A program made the position numbers and the translations under genes. The notes under the pieces are model-generated. The model did no database searches. It was not told the DNA's origin and saw nothing but the letters and a program-made list of their open reading frames with translations. Positions 1-8,521 of a stretch of 34,400 bases of DNA are shown here, one piece after another (the first letter of the stretch is position 1; every line of letters starts with the position of its first letter). Source of the DNA: an uncultured Prevotella sp. (lineage in GTDB: Bacteria; Bacteroidota; Bacteroidia; Bacteroidales; Bacteroidaceae); assembly GCA_946404405.1 (NCBI GenBank), contig CAMJDL010000036.1:1-34400 (forward strand), given 5' to 3'.

Positions 1-289
1 ATGTCAGTTCGGCATCGTGGTTCAGCACGGCGCACGAGTTCTCTATCTCTGGGAAATGGCTGCGCAGCAGCCCCTGCATGCACCAGTGGCAGTATTCGCC
101 CACTTCGCCCTGACTTTCTGTGCAGATGCTGTAGATACGGTCAGCCTTCGCGTGCCATTTGTCGCGTCCGAACTCCATCTGGGCATAGAGCGCAATGATG
201 ATGACGAAGGCCAAGGAGATGCTCAGTCCCACGATGTTGACCGCTGTGTAGAGCTTGTTGCGTGATAGGAATTTTAAATAACTGTTCAT
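1..289 (-). CDS. ABC transporter permease, FtsX/MacB type (5' part, runs off the window)
   Basis: The reverse strand opens with ATG at 289, two bases after the stop of the preceding permease, and stays open to base 1 (96 codons). The N-terminus MNSYLKFLSRNKLYTAVNIV closely parallels the first 20 or so residues of the upstream permease (MKSYLKFLSRHRLFTLINIV), so the two are tandem paralogues. It has one N-terminal transmembrane segment (about residues 16-38) followed by the start of a periplasmic MacB_PCD-type domain. It is the fourth gene of the efflux operon. The ATPase subunit is not in the window and is probably further downstream. The C-terminal half is outside the window, so the exact subfamily is unseen. 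Confidence 0.85.
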   Translation of the reverse strand, partial: MNSYLKFLSRNKLYTAVNIVGLSISLAFVIIIALYAQMEFGRDKWHAKADRIYSICTESQGEVGEYCHWCMQGLLRSHFPEIENSCAVLNHDAELT

Positions 290-290
290 A

Positions 291-2669
291 TTACTCATTC
301 TTAATACTATTCACAGGATTCTCCGTAGCAGCGCGCCAGCCTTGGAAGACAGCGGTGAGGACATTGACCGTGAGGACAATGAGCAGTGCCAGGATGAGTG
401 GCAAGTACTGCATCTTGATGTGGAGACCTGAGATGCTGCCTACCATCGGTGCTAACCAGCAAGACAGAGGGATAGCGATAAGAGCGGCAATGAGCGATTG
501 GATAACCACCGTGCGGAGCAGGCGCCGGGTGATGCTGCTGATTTCAGCACCGAAGACACGGCGGACAGCAATCTCGCGCCGACGCTGACCTACGAAGTAA
601 CTGTTCATGGCCATCGAACCAAGTATGGCAATCAACAAGGCAACCACAGTAAAGACCGTCAGCACGCTGAGGAACCGCTCGTAGTCTTTGTACCATTCTT
701 TGTGTTTCTGGTTGAGTAAGTGGATTTCTGGAGCTTCAGAGCCCTTCAGTTCTTTCAACAGACTGGACATGGTCTCTTCCACTTTCTTACTTTCGCCATG
801 ATACTTGACGAGTGCCTGACGAGGCTTACCGTAGTTTTTACTTACAAAATCATCTGCATCATCGCGGAATTCATCGGCCTTAAAGAATAAGAAAGGTGTG
901 GGATGCTGCTCTTCATACATCACGTTCTGATAGACCAGATCAGAATAAACAGCCGCTACTTCAAAGTTTACGGATTCGTTGGAAGTTACTATCTTCCGCT
1001 CGTCATCGCGTTTACCGAATTGTCGAAGCAGTTGGTGATTCACACCCAGACCATTGTCTGTATAAGTTCTCTCTGGGTGGATGTTCAGAATGTTGTAGAA
1101 GCAACTGTCACCTATTAGATATCGCATGCTGACCACTGTTCCGTCATCGGCGGTGGTCGTATTATTCTCCAGTCCCTCAACGGGTGTTCCATAGCCGTAG
1201 CCAACTGCCTCTACCTCTGGAATTGCGAGCAATTTGCTACGGAATGTCTGCCGCTGACTTTCGCTGAGGTTATTAATGCCCCAAGTCTCAAGGATGTTTT
1301 CCACGTCATATCCCAGTGGCTGGTTCATCCTTTCGCGAATGCCACTGCTAAGCAAGAGAGTTACAGTTAGCATAACGATAGCAAAGACGGCCTGAATAAC
1401 CATCAGCACATGACTCCAGTGCTGACGCACACGGCGACGGAAAGTGCCGCGTACTATGTCGATAGGCTGATAGCCGCTAAGTACCATAGCAGGAACAAAG
1501 CCTGCCATTGAACCTACGAGGATGATGCCGAGCAGGAAAGCGATAATAGTAATAACGCCTGTATCCTTCAGCAAATTCAATGGACAGTTAGCCATTTCCA
1601 TCGCCTTGTCTTGCAGAGAAAGTGCTATCAGGTAGGCAACGACGAAAGCCATCGCTGTAAAGAGGATGCTTTCGCTTATCAATTTGGCAAAGACTTGCAG
1701 GCGAGACAGACCCAACAGTCGCCTTGTAGCCATCTCCTTTGAACGCTCTGTGGTGAGTGACACGCTCAGGTTCACGTAGTTGAAGATGGCGAACACCAGT
1801 ACAAGTAAGGCAATAACCACGTAAAGATGAGCCATATCGCGACTGCCATGATTAAGGTCGTCACCCTCAAAAGAACACTCCTTGGCATCATAATAGAGCG
1901 TAGAGAGCGGGGTAAGTGTCAACTCCTTTACGGCTTCTATCCGATAGATCCAGAAGAAGGTTTTCAGATATTCGCGCATATCGCTTATCTTACTACGAAG
2001 GTTACAACCTTCGCGCTCCATTAGGAACAGCACACAACTGGCAGCATTATTCATTGTCTCAGTGTATGCCGATGCATGAAGCTGGCGCAGATTCTCCAGA
2101 TTAACTACACATTCATAGGTGTCAGGGATGACTGAACGGTCGAAATCGTCCATCACGCCGCTAACGGTATAGGTAATGTGTCCGTCAGCATCTTTTTCGT
2201 CGCCAAGAACTACTTCTTTGCCTACAGCATCACCATCTGGCCAATAACGCTGAGCAAACTTCTTGCTGACTACCATCTGATTTGGCGCATTGAGCACCTT
2301 TTTCTTATCTCCAGTGAGTAACTGGTAGTCGAAGAACTCAAAGAAGTTAGGTGCTGTGAGCAGCATCTTTGTCCTTGCCTCCTGTCCTTTGATGGTAAAT
2401 GTTATCTCCATGCCCGATACGGAACACCAGTCTTCTATCTCAGGGAAGCGGTCTTGCAGTTTCTGGCCCACACGGAAGTGCGACATCATAAACTCTTCAT
2501 TACCAACTACGAAGATACGGTCGCCTCGTGTCTGGTAGTTTTCTACCGTTGTCTGGCGATAGATAAGGTCGCCCAGCAACAGCAGGAAGGCCATTGAAAG
2601 ACAAAGTCCTACGATATTGATAAGGGTAAACAGCCTGTGACGGCTCAGGAATTTCAGGTAACTCTTCAT
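291..2669 (-). CDS. ABC transporter permease, FtsX/MacB type, 792 aa
   Basis: Inner-membrane permease of a MacB-like tripartite exporter. The protein has the long Bacteroidetes layout: an N-terminal transmembrane helix (about residues 12-34), a large periplasmic domain, three helices near residues 280-400, a second internal helix near 420-445 with another periplasmic domain, and three closing helices from about 675. The motif RRREIAVRRVFGA in the last third is the typical FtsX cytoplasmic loop before a helix; a related loop (RSKEMATRRLLGL) lies in the first half, consistent with two MacB_PCD/FtsX repeats. The start lies 10 nt after the adaptor gene stop, so co-transcription is likely. The substrate is unknown; macrolide, peptide or lipid export are all possible in this family. 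Confidence 0.93.
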   Translation of the reverse strand: MKSYLKFLSRHRLFTLINIVGLCLSMAFLLLLGDLIYRQTTVENYQTRGDRIFVVGNEEFMMSHFRVGQKLQDRFPEIEDWCSVSGMEITFTIKGQEARTKMLLTAPNFFEFFDYQLLTGDKKKVLNAPNQMVVSKKFAQRYWPDGDAVGKEVVLGDEKDADGHITYTVSGVMDDFDRSVIPDTYECVVNLENLRQLHASAYTETMNNAASCVLFLMEREGCNLRSKISDMREYLKTFFWIYRIEAVKELTLTPLSTLYYDAKECSFEGDDLNHGSRDMAHLYVVIALLVLVFAIFNYVNLSVSLTTERSKEMATRRLLGLSRLQVFAKLISESILFTAMAFVVAYLIALSLQDKAMEMANCPLNLLKDTGVITIIAFLLGIILVGSMAGFVPAMVLSGYQPIDIVRGTFRRRVRQHWSHVLMVIQAVFAIVMLTVTLLLSSGIRERMNQPLGYDVENILETWGINNLSESQRQTFRSKLLAIPEVEAVGYGYGTPVEGLENNTTTADDGTVVSMRYLIGDSCFYNILNIHPERTYTDNGLGVNHQLLRQFGKRDDERKIVTSNESVNFEVAAVYSDLVYQNVMYEEQHPTPFLFFKADEFRDDADDFVSKNYGKPRQALVKYHGESKKVEETMSSLLKELKGSEAPEIHLLNQKHKEWYKDYERFLSVLTVFTVVALLIAILGSMAMNSYFVGQRRREIAVRRVFGAEISSITRRLLRTVVIQSLIAALIAIPLSCWLAPMVGSISGLHIKMQYLPLILALLIVLTVNVLTAVFQGWRAATENPVNSIKNE

Positions 2670-2679
2670 ATCGTTTTGT

Positions 2680-3933
2680 CTACTTGATTACTAACACTTC
2701 ATTGTCTTTGAATGCCTCATAGCCGCTGGTGACGACGCGCTCGCCTGGCTCCAAGCCTTCGAGGACTTCGTAATACTGCGGATTCTGACGGCCTATGCGG
2801 ATGTTACGGCGATAGGCTTTCGATCCGCTCTTATCGAGGACGAAGATCCATTGTCCGCCGGTGGTTTGGAAGAACGTGCCGCGAGGGATGAGGACGGCCT
2901 GCTCTGGCTGTCCCAGTTCGAGGTCGATGTAGTAGGTCTGGCCCGTACGGATATTTTCAGGGCGCTCCCCTTTGAAGATGAAGTCGCAACGGAACTTGCC
3001 TTCACGTACCTCAGGATAGACCTTGCGAACCTGCAACAGGTATTGCTTATCGCCACGAGTAAATGTAGCCGTCAAGCCTTGACGAACTCGATCGATGTAG
3101 TGCTCGTCGATCTGAGCCTGAACCTTATAGTCGCTGAGGTCGTTCAACTGACCAATCTTCTGCCCGGGGCTGATGCTCTGACCCAGTTCAACATCTAACA
3201 GGCCTAACTCGCCATCGATGTTAGCCCGTACTTCGAGCTTGTCCTTGCGCTGACGGACGAGCACCACGTTCTTTCGCATGTTGTCGAGGTTATCTTCCAT
3301 CTGGTCCATCTGAACTGTGCGATAGATGCTGTCCTGCTTCAGGCGCTTCGATACTAACGAACGTTTCTTGGCAGAGAGCTGATAGTCTTCCTGCGACTGG
3401 ATATAGTCTTCACGACTAATGAGTTCCTCCTGATAGAGTCGTTTGTTCTGCTCGAATGTGCGCTGTTTGCGCTGCGTGTCCATATCCAGTTGAGCCTGCT
3501 CCGTCTGGTTGTTCAGTCGGTCTTGCTGCATCGCTACTTGGGTGTTTCTCAACAGGTTCTGTTTCTCGGCCAGTTCAGCCTCCGCATTCAGTATCTGCAG
3601 GTCGAGATTCGAATTGCTCAGACGCACAATCACATCGCCCTTCTTGACGTGCGTCCCCTCTTCGACCACCTTCTCCATCACGATACCGCCTTCCTCTGGC
3701 GAGATCTGCACCACCTGGATGGGCATTACCTGTCCGTTGGTGCGCACATAATCCTTGAACTCTGCACGTGTTACCTCACTCATTGTCAGGTCATCGGCAT
3801 TGACTTTCAGCGTAGAGGCGTGATTGCCAAAAACCAGCCAACAGATTATTAGCAGCAACAATACACCGCCTGCAGCATACGGCCAATACTTCATCAGTCT
3901 TTGCGACTTTGTCTTTTCTATTATTTTGTCCAT
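2680..3933 (-). CDS. HlyD/MacA-family periplasmic adaptor subunit, 417 aa
   Basis: Membrane fusion protein that links the inner-membrane permeases to the TolC-type channel. It has a short cytoplasmic N-terminus and one transmembrane helix (about residues 17-37). A biotinyl-lipoyl half follows (about 75-105, EEGTHVKKGDVIVRL). Next come a long helical hairpin rich in Gln, Lys and Glu (about 115-230), the second lipoyl half (GQSISPGQKIGQL) and a beta-barrel/MP domain ending in EGLEPGERVVTSGYE, a signature of the family. The start codon overlaps the end of tolC by 13 nt, and the permease begins 10 nt downstream, so the three genes form one operon. Length is normal for the family. Confidence 0.94.
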   Translation of the reverse strand: MDKIIEKTKSQRLMKYWPYAAGGVLLLLIICWLVFGNHASTLKVNADDLTMSEVTRAEFKDYVRTNGQVMPIQVVQISPEEGGIVMEKVVEEGTHVKKGDVIVRLSNSNLDLQILNAEAELAEKQNLLRNTQVAMQQDRLNNQTEQAQLDMDTQRKQRTFEQNKRLYQEELISREDYIQSQEDYQLSAKKRSLVSKRLKQDSIYRTVQMDQMEDNLDNMRKNVVLVRQRKDKLEVRANIDGELGLLDVELGQSISPGQKIGQLNDLSDYKVQAQIDEHYIDRVRQGLTATFTRGDKQYLLQVRKVYPEVREGKFRCDFIFKGERPENIRTGQTYYIDLELGQPEQAVLIPRGTFFQTTGGQWIFVLDKSGSKAYRRNIRIGRQNPQYYEVLEGLEPGERVVTSGYEAFKDNEVLVIK

Positions 3934-5243
3934 ATCGTTTCTCCGTTATAATATCTTACCAATTGTTCCTTGACCATCGCCATCAGCTGGCATTGCAACA
4001 GAGTGGCCTTTGAGTTTAGCAGCTGTGAGGAAGTAGTATGCAGGTCGATAGCTGTTGAGAGACCTTCCTCAAACTGGCGGCGCGTGAGCTGATAGGTGAT
4101 GCTATCGGCTTCCACCTTCTTCTCCATCTGAGTCGTCTGCTTCAGATACCCCTGCCAGTCTTGCCAGGCCTCGCGACTCAGTTTTTCCAGCTCCAGTTGC
4201 TTCTGTTCGTAAGCTTCACGTGCCATCTGATAATTGTTCTTGGCTCTGCGGATGTTAGTCATAGTCTGCAAACGATTAAACAACGGAATGCTCAGCGTCG
4301 CACCCACATACTCGCCCATATTATTCTTAATCTGGTTGTGGAAAGACTGACCAGCGTCAGAATGCAGGGTGTGATAGTAAGTGGTGCTCAGGCCCGCGCT
4401 CAACGAGAGAGAAGGATAGAGAGATGCACGGGCCTGATGCCACTCATGTTTGGATACTTGCATTTGATAGCGGGCGATTTCTAGTTGAGAGTGCAGCGTG
4501 TAGAGTGTAGAGTTTGCTGCCGCCGTGGAGTCTGTACTTGATTGGAGAGTGGTAGCAAACTCTACACTCTCAACTTTCAACTCTACACTATTAGGCAGCG
4601 CCATCGTCTTTTTCAATTCAAGCATGGCAGAGGCATAGAGATTCTGCTGGCGGGTCAGCTCGTAGTCGGCTTCAGCCTTCTGCGATTCCACCTGAGCCAC
4701 ATCGGCAGCACTCTTGCGCCCAACTTCTTTCAACAGGCGTGTCTGTTTCAGTAATAGTTCTGTTTCCTCCACCTTCTCGTCAGCCATCTTGACCATTCCT
4801 TCGTAGTAAGCCACATTGGTATAGGCTTGCAATACATCAAGCGCCGTCTGGTCCTGCTGCTGACGTAGACTGGCTCGTCCCATTAATACGCTGGCCTTGG
4901 CAGCTTTCAGCGCGTGCAGACGACTAAAACCGTCGAATACAGGCAGCGAGGCCGATACTTGATAGCCATTATAAAAGGTGCTGACATCGGTATAGCCGTT
5001 GGTTTCTGGGTCGATGGCACGTCCGAAGTTGTACTGGATACCGATTCCGGCATCTACCTCAGGCAGGAACTTGCCAATGGTTCCCGTCTTCTGTGCCTTG
5101 TAGTTGTCAAGTTCCAACGCAGCCCGCTTCACGTCGTGATTATGTTCTATAGCATACTGCATACACTGTTGCATGGTCCAAGACTGCGCTTCGCTATATA
5201 AAAAATAAAAAAGAATAAATAAAAAACCTGTCAGACGTTTCAT
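3921..5243 (-). CDS. TolC-family outer-membrane efflux protein, 440 aa, carrying heptamer-repeat insert
   Basis: Outer-membrane channel of the efflux system. A signal peptide (MKRLTGFLFILFYFLYSEAQ) precedes SWTMQQCMQYAIEHNHDVKR, the usual Bacteroidetes OEP start. Two OEP repeats of long helices follow (about residues 25-215 and 256-435); GATLSIPLFN near residue 312 is the conserved strand of the second repeat. Residues about 218-252 lie at the junction between the two repeats and are encoded by two opposed arrays of 7-nt repeats (4484-4518 and 4554-4588). The 105-nt segment keeps the frame, so the protein is probably functional with a variable linker. First gene of the operon, with its own -7 box at 5264-5271. 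Divergent from the response regulator gene. Confidence 0.94.
   Translation of the reverse strand: MKRLTGFLFILFYFLYSEAQSWTMQQCMQYAIEHNHDVKRAALELDNYKAQKTGTIGKFLPEVDAGIGIQYNFGRAIDPETNGYTDVSTFYNGYQVSASLPVFDGFSRLHALKAAKASVLMGRASLRQQQDQTALDVLQAYTNVAYYEGMVKMADEKVEETELLLKQTRLLKEVGRKSAADVAQVESQKAEADYELTRQQNLYASAMLELKKTMALPNSVELKVESVEFATTLQSSTDSTAAANSTLYTLHSQLEIARYQMQVSKHEWHQARASLYPSLSLSAGLSTTYYHTLHSDAGQSFHNQIKNNMGEYVGATLSIPLFNRLQTMTNIRRAKNNYQMAREAYEQKQLELEKLSREAWQDWQGYLKQTTQMEKKVEADSITYQLTRRQFEEGLSTAIDLHTTSSQLLNSKATLLQCQLMAMVKEQLVRYYNGETIWTK
4484..4588. repeat. Two opposed heptamer arrays (35 + 35 + 35 nt) inside tolC
   Basis: Plus-strand heptads are GTTGAGA, GTGCAGC, GTGTAGA, GTGTAGA, GTTTGCT at 4484-4518. 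After a 35-nt spacer (4519-4553) the reverse-complement array AGCAAAC, TCTACAC, TCTCAAC, TTTCAAC, TCTACAC occupies 4554-4588. The innermost 17 bp (4502-4518 and 4554-4570) are a perfect inverted repeat. The whole 105-nt block is in frame with tolC. Confidence 0.85.
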
Positions 5244-5263
5244 TTTTGTTACGTTTTATGCTG

Positions 5264-5271
5264 CAAAATTA
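5264..5271 (-). promoter_or_regulatory. -7 promoter element for the efflux operon
   Basis: The reverse strand reads TAATTTTG, matching the Bacteroidetes TAnnTTTG -7 consensus, 20 bp upstream of the tolC ATG at 5243. Confidence 0.6.
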
Positions 5272-5321
5272 AGCTTTTATATTTATACTTTATTCTTTAG
5301 AGAAGCGTAAAAAGGCAGAAC

Positions 5322-5361
5322 GTCTAAAAATTAGACAGTCATCCGTATGATTTTTAGACAG
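5322..5361. promoter_or_regulatory. Candidate operator: palindrome plus repeated TTAGACAG
   Basis: GTCTAAAAATTAGAC (5322-5336) is a 6-bp-arm palindrome. TTAGACAG occurs at 5331-5338 and again at 5354-5361, 23 bp apart, just upstream of the response-regulator -7 box and between the two divergent promoters. It is a plausible binding site for the neighbouring response regulator; that assignment is inference. Confidence 0.4.
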
Positions 5362-5369
5362 ATTATTTG

Positions 5370-5377
5370 TATTTTTG
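5370..5377 (+). promoter_or_regulatory. -7 promoter element for the two-component operon
   Basis: TATTTTTG matches TAnnTTTG and ends only 4 nt before the ATG at 5382. The mRNA would be leaderless or nearly so. Confidence 0.6.
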
Positions 5378-5381
5378 CACC

Positions 5382-5906
5382 ATGAACAAGTATGGAACCA
5401 TATTGATTGCTGACGACAACGCCTCAATTCTGACGGCGATGCGCTATTTGTTAGATGAAACCTTCGAGAAGGTGCTGACGACAACTCAGCCCGAAGACAT
5501 ATTGAAGTTGATGGCTCAGCAACCTGTCGACTTGGTGTTGCTGGATATGAACTTCACGCTTGGTGTAAACAGCGGACAGGAAGGATTGTTCTGGCTTCGC
5601 TCTATATGCAAACAGCATCCGCAAACACCAGTTGTGCTACTGACGGCATACGCTGATGTCTCATTGGCTGTAAAGGGATTGAAGAGCGGTGCAGCCGACT
5701 TTATCACCAAACCCTGGGACAACGACGAACTGTTGCGTAAACTGAAGGATGTGCTTGACAAGCAGAACGAGATTGTCAGTCTCGATGAGATGGAAAAGGA
5801 ACACATCCGTCGTACCATCGACCATTGTCACGGCAATCTCACGCAGGCAGCTGAACTGCTTGGCATCACCCGTCAGACACTCTATAACAAGATGAAACGG
5901 TTATGA
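5382..5906 (+). CDS. Response regulator: receiver domain plus Fis-type HTH, 174 aa
   Basis: Two-component output protein. Receiver domain, about residues 5-120: acidic pair D11/D12, phospho-acceptor D55 in LVLLDMNF, switch T88 (VVLLTAY), and K110 (FITKPWD). A short linker leads to a C-terminal Fis/HTH_8 helix-turn-helix (about 130-174: GNLTQAAELLGITRQTLYNK). The sequence looks like an NtrC-family regulator but the central AAA+ sigma-54 activation domain is absent, giving an ActR/PrrA-like layout. The start at 5382 is chosen because an in-frame ATG at 5367 would lie upstream of and across the -7 box. It overlaps the kinase gene by 4 nt (ATGA) and is divergent from the efflux operon, its probable target. 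Confidence 0.92.
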   Translation: MNKYGTILIADDNASILTAMRYLLDETFEKVLTTTQPEDILKLMAQQPVDLVLLDMNFTLGVNSGQEGLFWLRSICKQHPQTPVVLLTAYADVSLAVKGLKSGAADFITKPWDNDELLRKLKDVLDKQNEIVSLDEMEKEHIRRTIDHCHGNLTQAAELLGITRQTLYNKMKRL

Positions 5907-6775
5907 TGTGGCTATATATTATAATAGGTGTAGTTATCGTAGGGCTCGTCTGGTGGTTCATACACCATCAGCGAAGGTTACGTCTGCGTGCCCACCTGAT
6001 GCAGGAGGCCATCCGCAATCGTGACTTTACTTTCCGTCTGCCTACCGATGGTATGTTGCCAGGTGAGCGTGCCATGCAGGAAACCCTTAACCAGTTGGGA
6101 GAGACCGTCCGCCAGCAAGTCAGTCAGAATGAGGTGGAGTCTTGGGAACGGCTGACCCGTGTGCTGACCCACGAGATGATGAATGCTACTGCACCCATTA
6201 CCAGCATCAGTCAGTCGATGCTCAGTAGAGACGATGTGAAAGGGACGCCACTCGAAGACGGTATGCGGGCTATCTATGACACCTCGCGCCATCTAAGCGA
6301 ATTCGTATCCAACTATCGCAAGATGTCGGAACTGGAAAAGCCTGTTGTGGCTGTTCTTCCTCTCCGTCCGCTACTTGATGATGTCAGTAAAGCCTATCCT
6401 GAACAGGTATGGGAGATAAATATTCCAGAAGATGCTGTTGTTCGTGCCGATACAGGTATGTTGCGGCAAGTGCTGATGAACCTTGCCAAGAATGCAATGG
6501 AAGCTGAAGCCCGAAAGATAATCATTGCGTTGGCAGAAGATTCGCCTTCTGACCAGCAATTGACGCTCTACATCGGCAACGATGGCCTGCCCATCCCTGC
6601 AGAAAACCGCCAGTCGCTATTTGTGCCATTCTTTACCACGAAACGAAGTGGCAGTGGTATTGGTCTCTCTTTGAGTCGTAGGATGATGATTCTGCAAGGA
6701 GGCATGCTCGACCTTGCAGAGAAACAATGTTGTGGATGCCGTGCAGGCTTTGTGCTGTCCCTTCAGTGCATATAG
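5903..6775 (+). CDS. Sensor histidine kinase, 290 aa
   Basis: Cognate kinase of the preceding regulator. It has one short N-terminal transmembrane helix (about residues 3-20) and no evident extracellular sensor domain. A linker of about 60 residues leads to the H-box with phospho-acceptor H90 (LTHEMMNATAPI), the N-box at about 193-198 (NLAKNAMEA), the G1 region (IGNDGLPI), the F-box (FVPFFTTK) and the G2 box (GSGIGLSLSRRMM) of a complete HATPase_c domain. The input is therefore probably sensed in or at the membrane, or by a partner. It overlaps the regulator gene by 4 nt. A strong terminator follows at 6797-6838, so the operon has two genes. Confidence 0.92.
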   Translation: MMWLYIIIGVVIVGLVWWFIHHQRRLRLRAHLMQEAIRNRDFTFRLPTDGMLPGERAMQETLNQLGETVRQQVSQNEVESWERLTRVLTHEMMNATAPITSISQSMLSRDDVKGTPLEDGMRAIYDTSRHLSEFVSNYRKMSELEKPVVAVLPLRPLLDDVSKAYPEQVWEINIPEDAVVRADTGMLRQVLMNLAKNAMEAEARKIIIALAEDSPSDQQLTLYIGNDGLPIPAENRQSLFVPFFTTKRSGSGIGLSLSRRMMILQGGMLDLAEKQCCGCRAGFVLSLQCI

Positions 6776-6796
6776 CCGTTTCTCTATCGGCAACAC

Positions 6797-6838
6797 GCCG
6801 TTTCTCCCATCGAGAAACGGCCTTTCTCTTTTTTTGTT
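6797..6838 (+). terminator. Rho-independent terminator after the two-component operon
   Basis: A perfect 10-bp stem (GCCGTTTCTC at 6797-6806, GAGAAACGGC at 6812-6821) with a 5-nt loop is followed by a T-rich tract. An additional copy of GCCGTTTCTC lies at 6775-6784, directly at the kinase stop, and could compete for pairing. Confidence 0.8.
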
Positions 6839-6855
6839 TCTAGTGCCTTAAAGAA

Positions 6856-6893
6856 CCTCGCCCTGAGCAGTCGAGACTGTCAGCAGGGCGAGG
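6856..6893. terminator. Long hairpin between convergent operons
   Basis: CCTCGCCCTG (6856-6865) pairs perfectly with CAGGGCGAGG (6884-6893); inner bases CAGTC and GACTG extend the stem. It sits 40 bp beyond the stop of the M56 gene and probably terminates minus-strand transcripts, although the following T tract is broken. Confidence 0.5.
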
Positions 6894-6932
6894 GTCAGCA
6901 TTGTTAATGTTTTTACATCATGAGAACGAGAT

Positions 6933-8519
6933 CTATTTCTCTTTGGACATAATTATCATGTCATCCGAATTTAATTGAATGGTCTTGACATTAATAGTTT
7001 TCTTCAAATCTTCCTGTGAGGAAACAGCCTTGCCATCTACCAAGATTCTCTTAACGGCTTTACCGTTGATGGTGACCTTGCCGTTTTCGTCTATCTTGGC
7101 TCCTGGCAAGCGACTGATGACATCTTTGGCAGCGACACCGTTAGTCTCGGCTTTAGGCGCTTCTTTGGCTTTGTCCAGACGGAAGCTGATGGGAATGGTG
7201 TACTTTACGTTGACAGCCTTGCCATTCTGACGGCCTGGTGTCCAATTGGGCATCCCGTTGATGCAACGCAGGGCCTCTTCGTCGAGTGACGGCGATACTG
7301 ACTTCACCACTTTCGCATTGCTGATGCTGCCATCCTTCATAACGACAAAAGTAGCGATGACACGACCTTGGAGTTGTTGTTCCTCAGCATCCTTCGGATA
7401 GTGGATATTCTTGGAGAGATATTCGAACATAGCCATAGAACCGCCAGGGTACTCAGGCATCTGCTCAACAACGTCGAAGAATTCAGGCATCTGCTCAACG
7501 GGAGTAAAGACTTCTTTAGCCTGAATAACCTCTACAGGTTTAGTGGTTTTTTCAGCTTTGGGCTGTTCCACAACCGTTACTTGCTGACTGCCCATATTGA
7601 CAGTGGCATTCTTCTTGCCCTTCTTGACAATCTTTTTCTGAGGCTGTTGATAAACGTAGTCATTGACAGTCTCTGCGTTGAGGGCCAGTGTGACGCCCAC
7701 GATGGGCAGGAGGGCCAACAGCTTCCAATAGCTGCGGCTGGATGATTTTGTATGTAACATCATTGTGATTCGGTTTTTAAGAGTACTGTGATTAATTCCG
7801 TTAGCAATGGAGTACCCGCCAATGCTTGCGGCCTTGGTGATTAACAGATATTGATATTGACGCGCATTAATCCCTTGAGAGAGTACCTCACCGTCAGCCT
7901 CGTACTCATGGATGGCACGCAAATCCTGGCGCAGCATCCACATGGCAGGGTTGAACCACTGCAAGGCGGTAAGTAGATCGACGAGGACGACGTCTAAGGA
8001 GTGTCTGAGACGGATATGTCCACGTTCATGAGCAAGAATGGCAGCGTCATGTTCTTCGTAGTCGCTGCGGTTCATGACTATATAGCGCATCCAACTGAAT
8101 GGTGGCACCTCAGTGTTACCGGTCACACAGAGAATGGTACCATCAGGTTGCGGATGACGTTCGCTCCTTCGTATCAGCAGCATGACTTTCACTATCGAGG
8201 CCAACGTATGGGCCAACGTTGCCACCACACCTATTATAAATATAATGGGTAGCACGACTTGCCAAACCTCAGGCTCCGTATCTTCGGCCATCTCCATTTG
8301 CAGAACGCCAACAGACACCATCGGCATCGTGTCCAGCATTACCGTCTTGTGCATGGTAATCACGCACAATGGCAACACGAACGAGGCCACAGCCGTCAGC
8401 AACAACACGCCACGATTGACTCGGTGGAACGTCTCGCGGCTCAGCATCAGGCGGTAGAACATGTAGAACACGATTATCAATACCGCCACTTTGGCATCGT
8501 ATATCAGAAAGTCTTGCAT
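6933..8519 (-). CDS. M56 (BlaR1-like) metallopeptidase with TonB C-terminal domain, 528 aa
   Basis: Membrane sensor/peptidase partner of the BlaI-type repressor upstream. Membrane helices lie at about residues 10-27, 37-56, 88-115 and 282-298. The zinc site HERGH is at about 164-168 (LAHERGHIRLRHSLD), followed by HEYEAD at about 204-209. After the last helix comes a Lys/Pro-rich periplasmic linker. A TonB C-terminal domain spans about 365-460 (YPGGSMAMFEYLSKN, then GRVIATFVVMKDGSI). The last 60 residues (LPGAKIDENGKVTINGKAV, ILVDGKAV) resemble the plug-like segment of Bacteroidetes outer-membrane barrel proteins. The ATG at 8519 is preferred over an in-frame GTG at 8528 because the GTG lies inside a heptamer repeat. 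Confidence 0.93.
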   Translation of the reverse strand: MQDFLIYDAKVAVLIIVFYMFYRLMLSRETFHRVNRGVLLLTAVASFVLPLCVITMHKTVMLDTMPMVSVGVLQMEMAEDTEPEVWQVVLPIIFIIGVVATLAHTLASIVKVMLLIRRSERHPQPDGTILCVTGNTEVPPFSWMRYIVMNRSDYEEHDAAILAHERGHIRLRHSLDVVLVDLLTALQWFNPAMWMLRQDLRAIHEYEADGEVLSQGINARQYQYLLITKAASIGGYSIANGINHSTLKNRITMMLHTKSSSRSYWKLLALLPIVGVTLALNAETVNDYVYQQPQKKIVKKGKKNATVNMGSQQVTVVEQPKAEKTTKPVEVIQAKEVFTPVEQMPEFFDVVEQMPEYPGGSMAMFEYLSKNIHYPKDAEEQQLQGRVIATFVVMKDGSISNAKVVKSVSPSLDEEALRCINGMPNWTPGRQNGKAVNVKYTIPISFRLDKAKEAPKAETNGVAAKDVISRLPGAKIDENGKVTINGKAVKRILVDGKAVSSQEDLKKTINVKTIQLNSDDMIIMSKEK

Positions 8520-8521
8520 AC

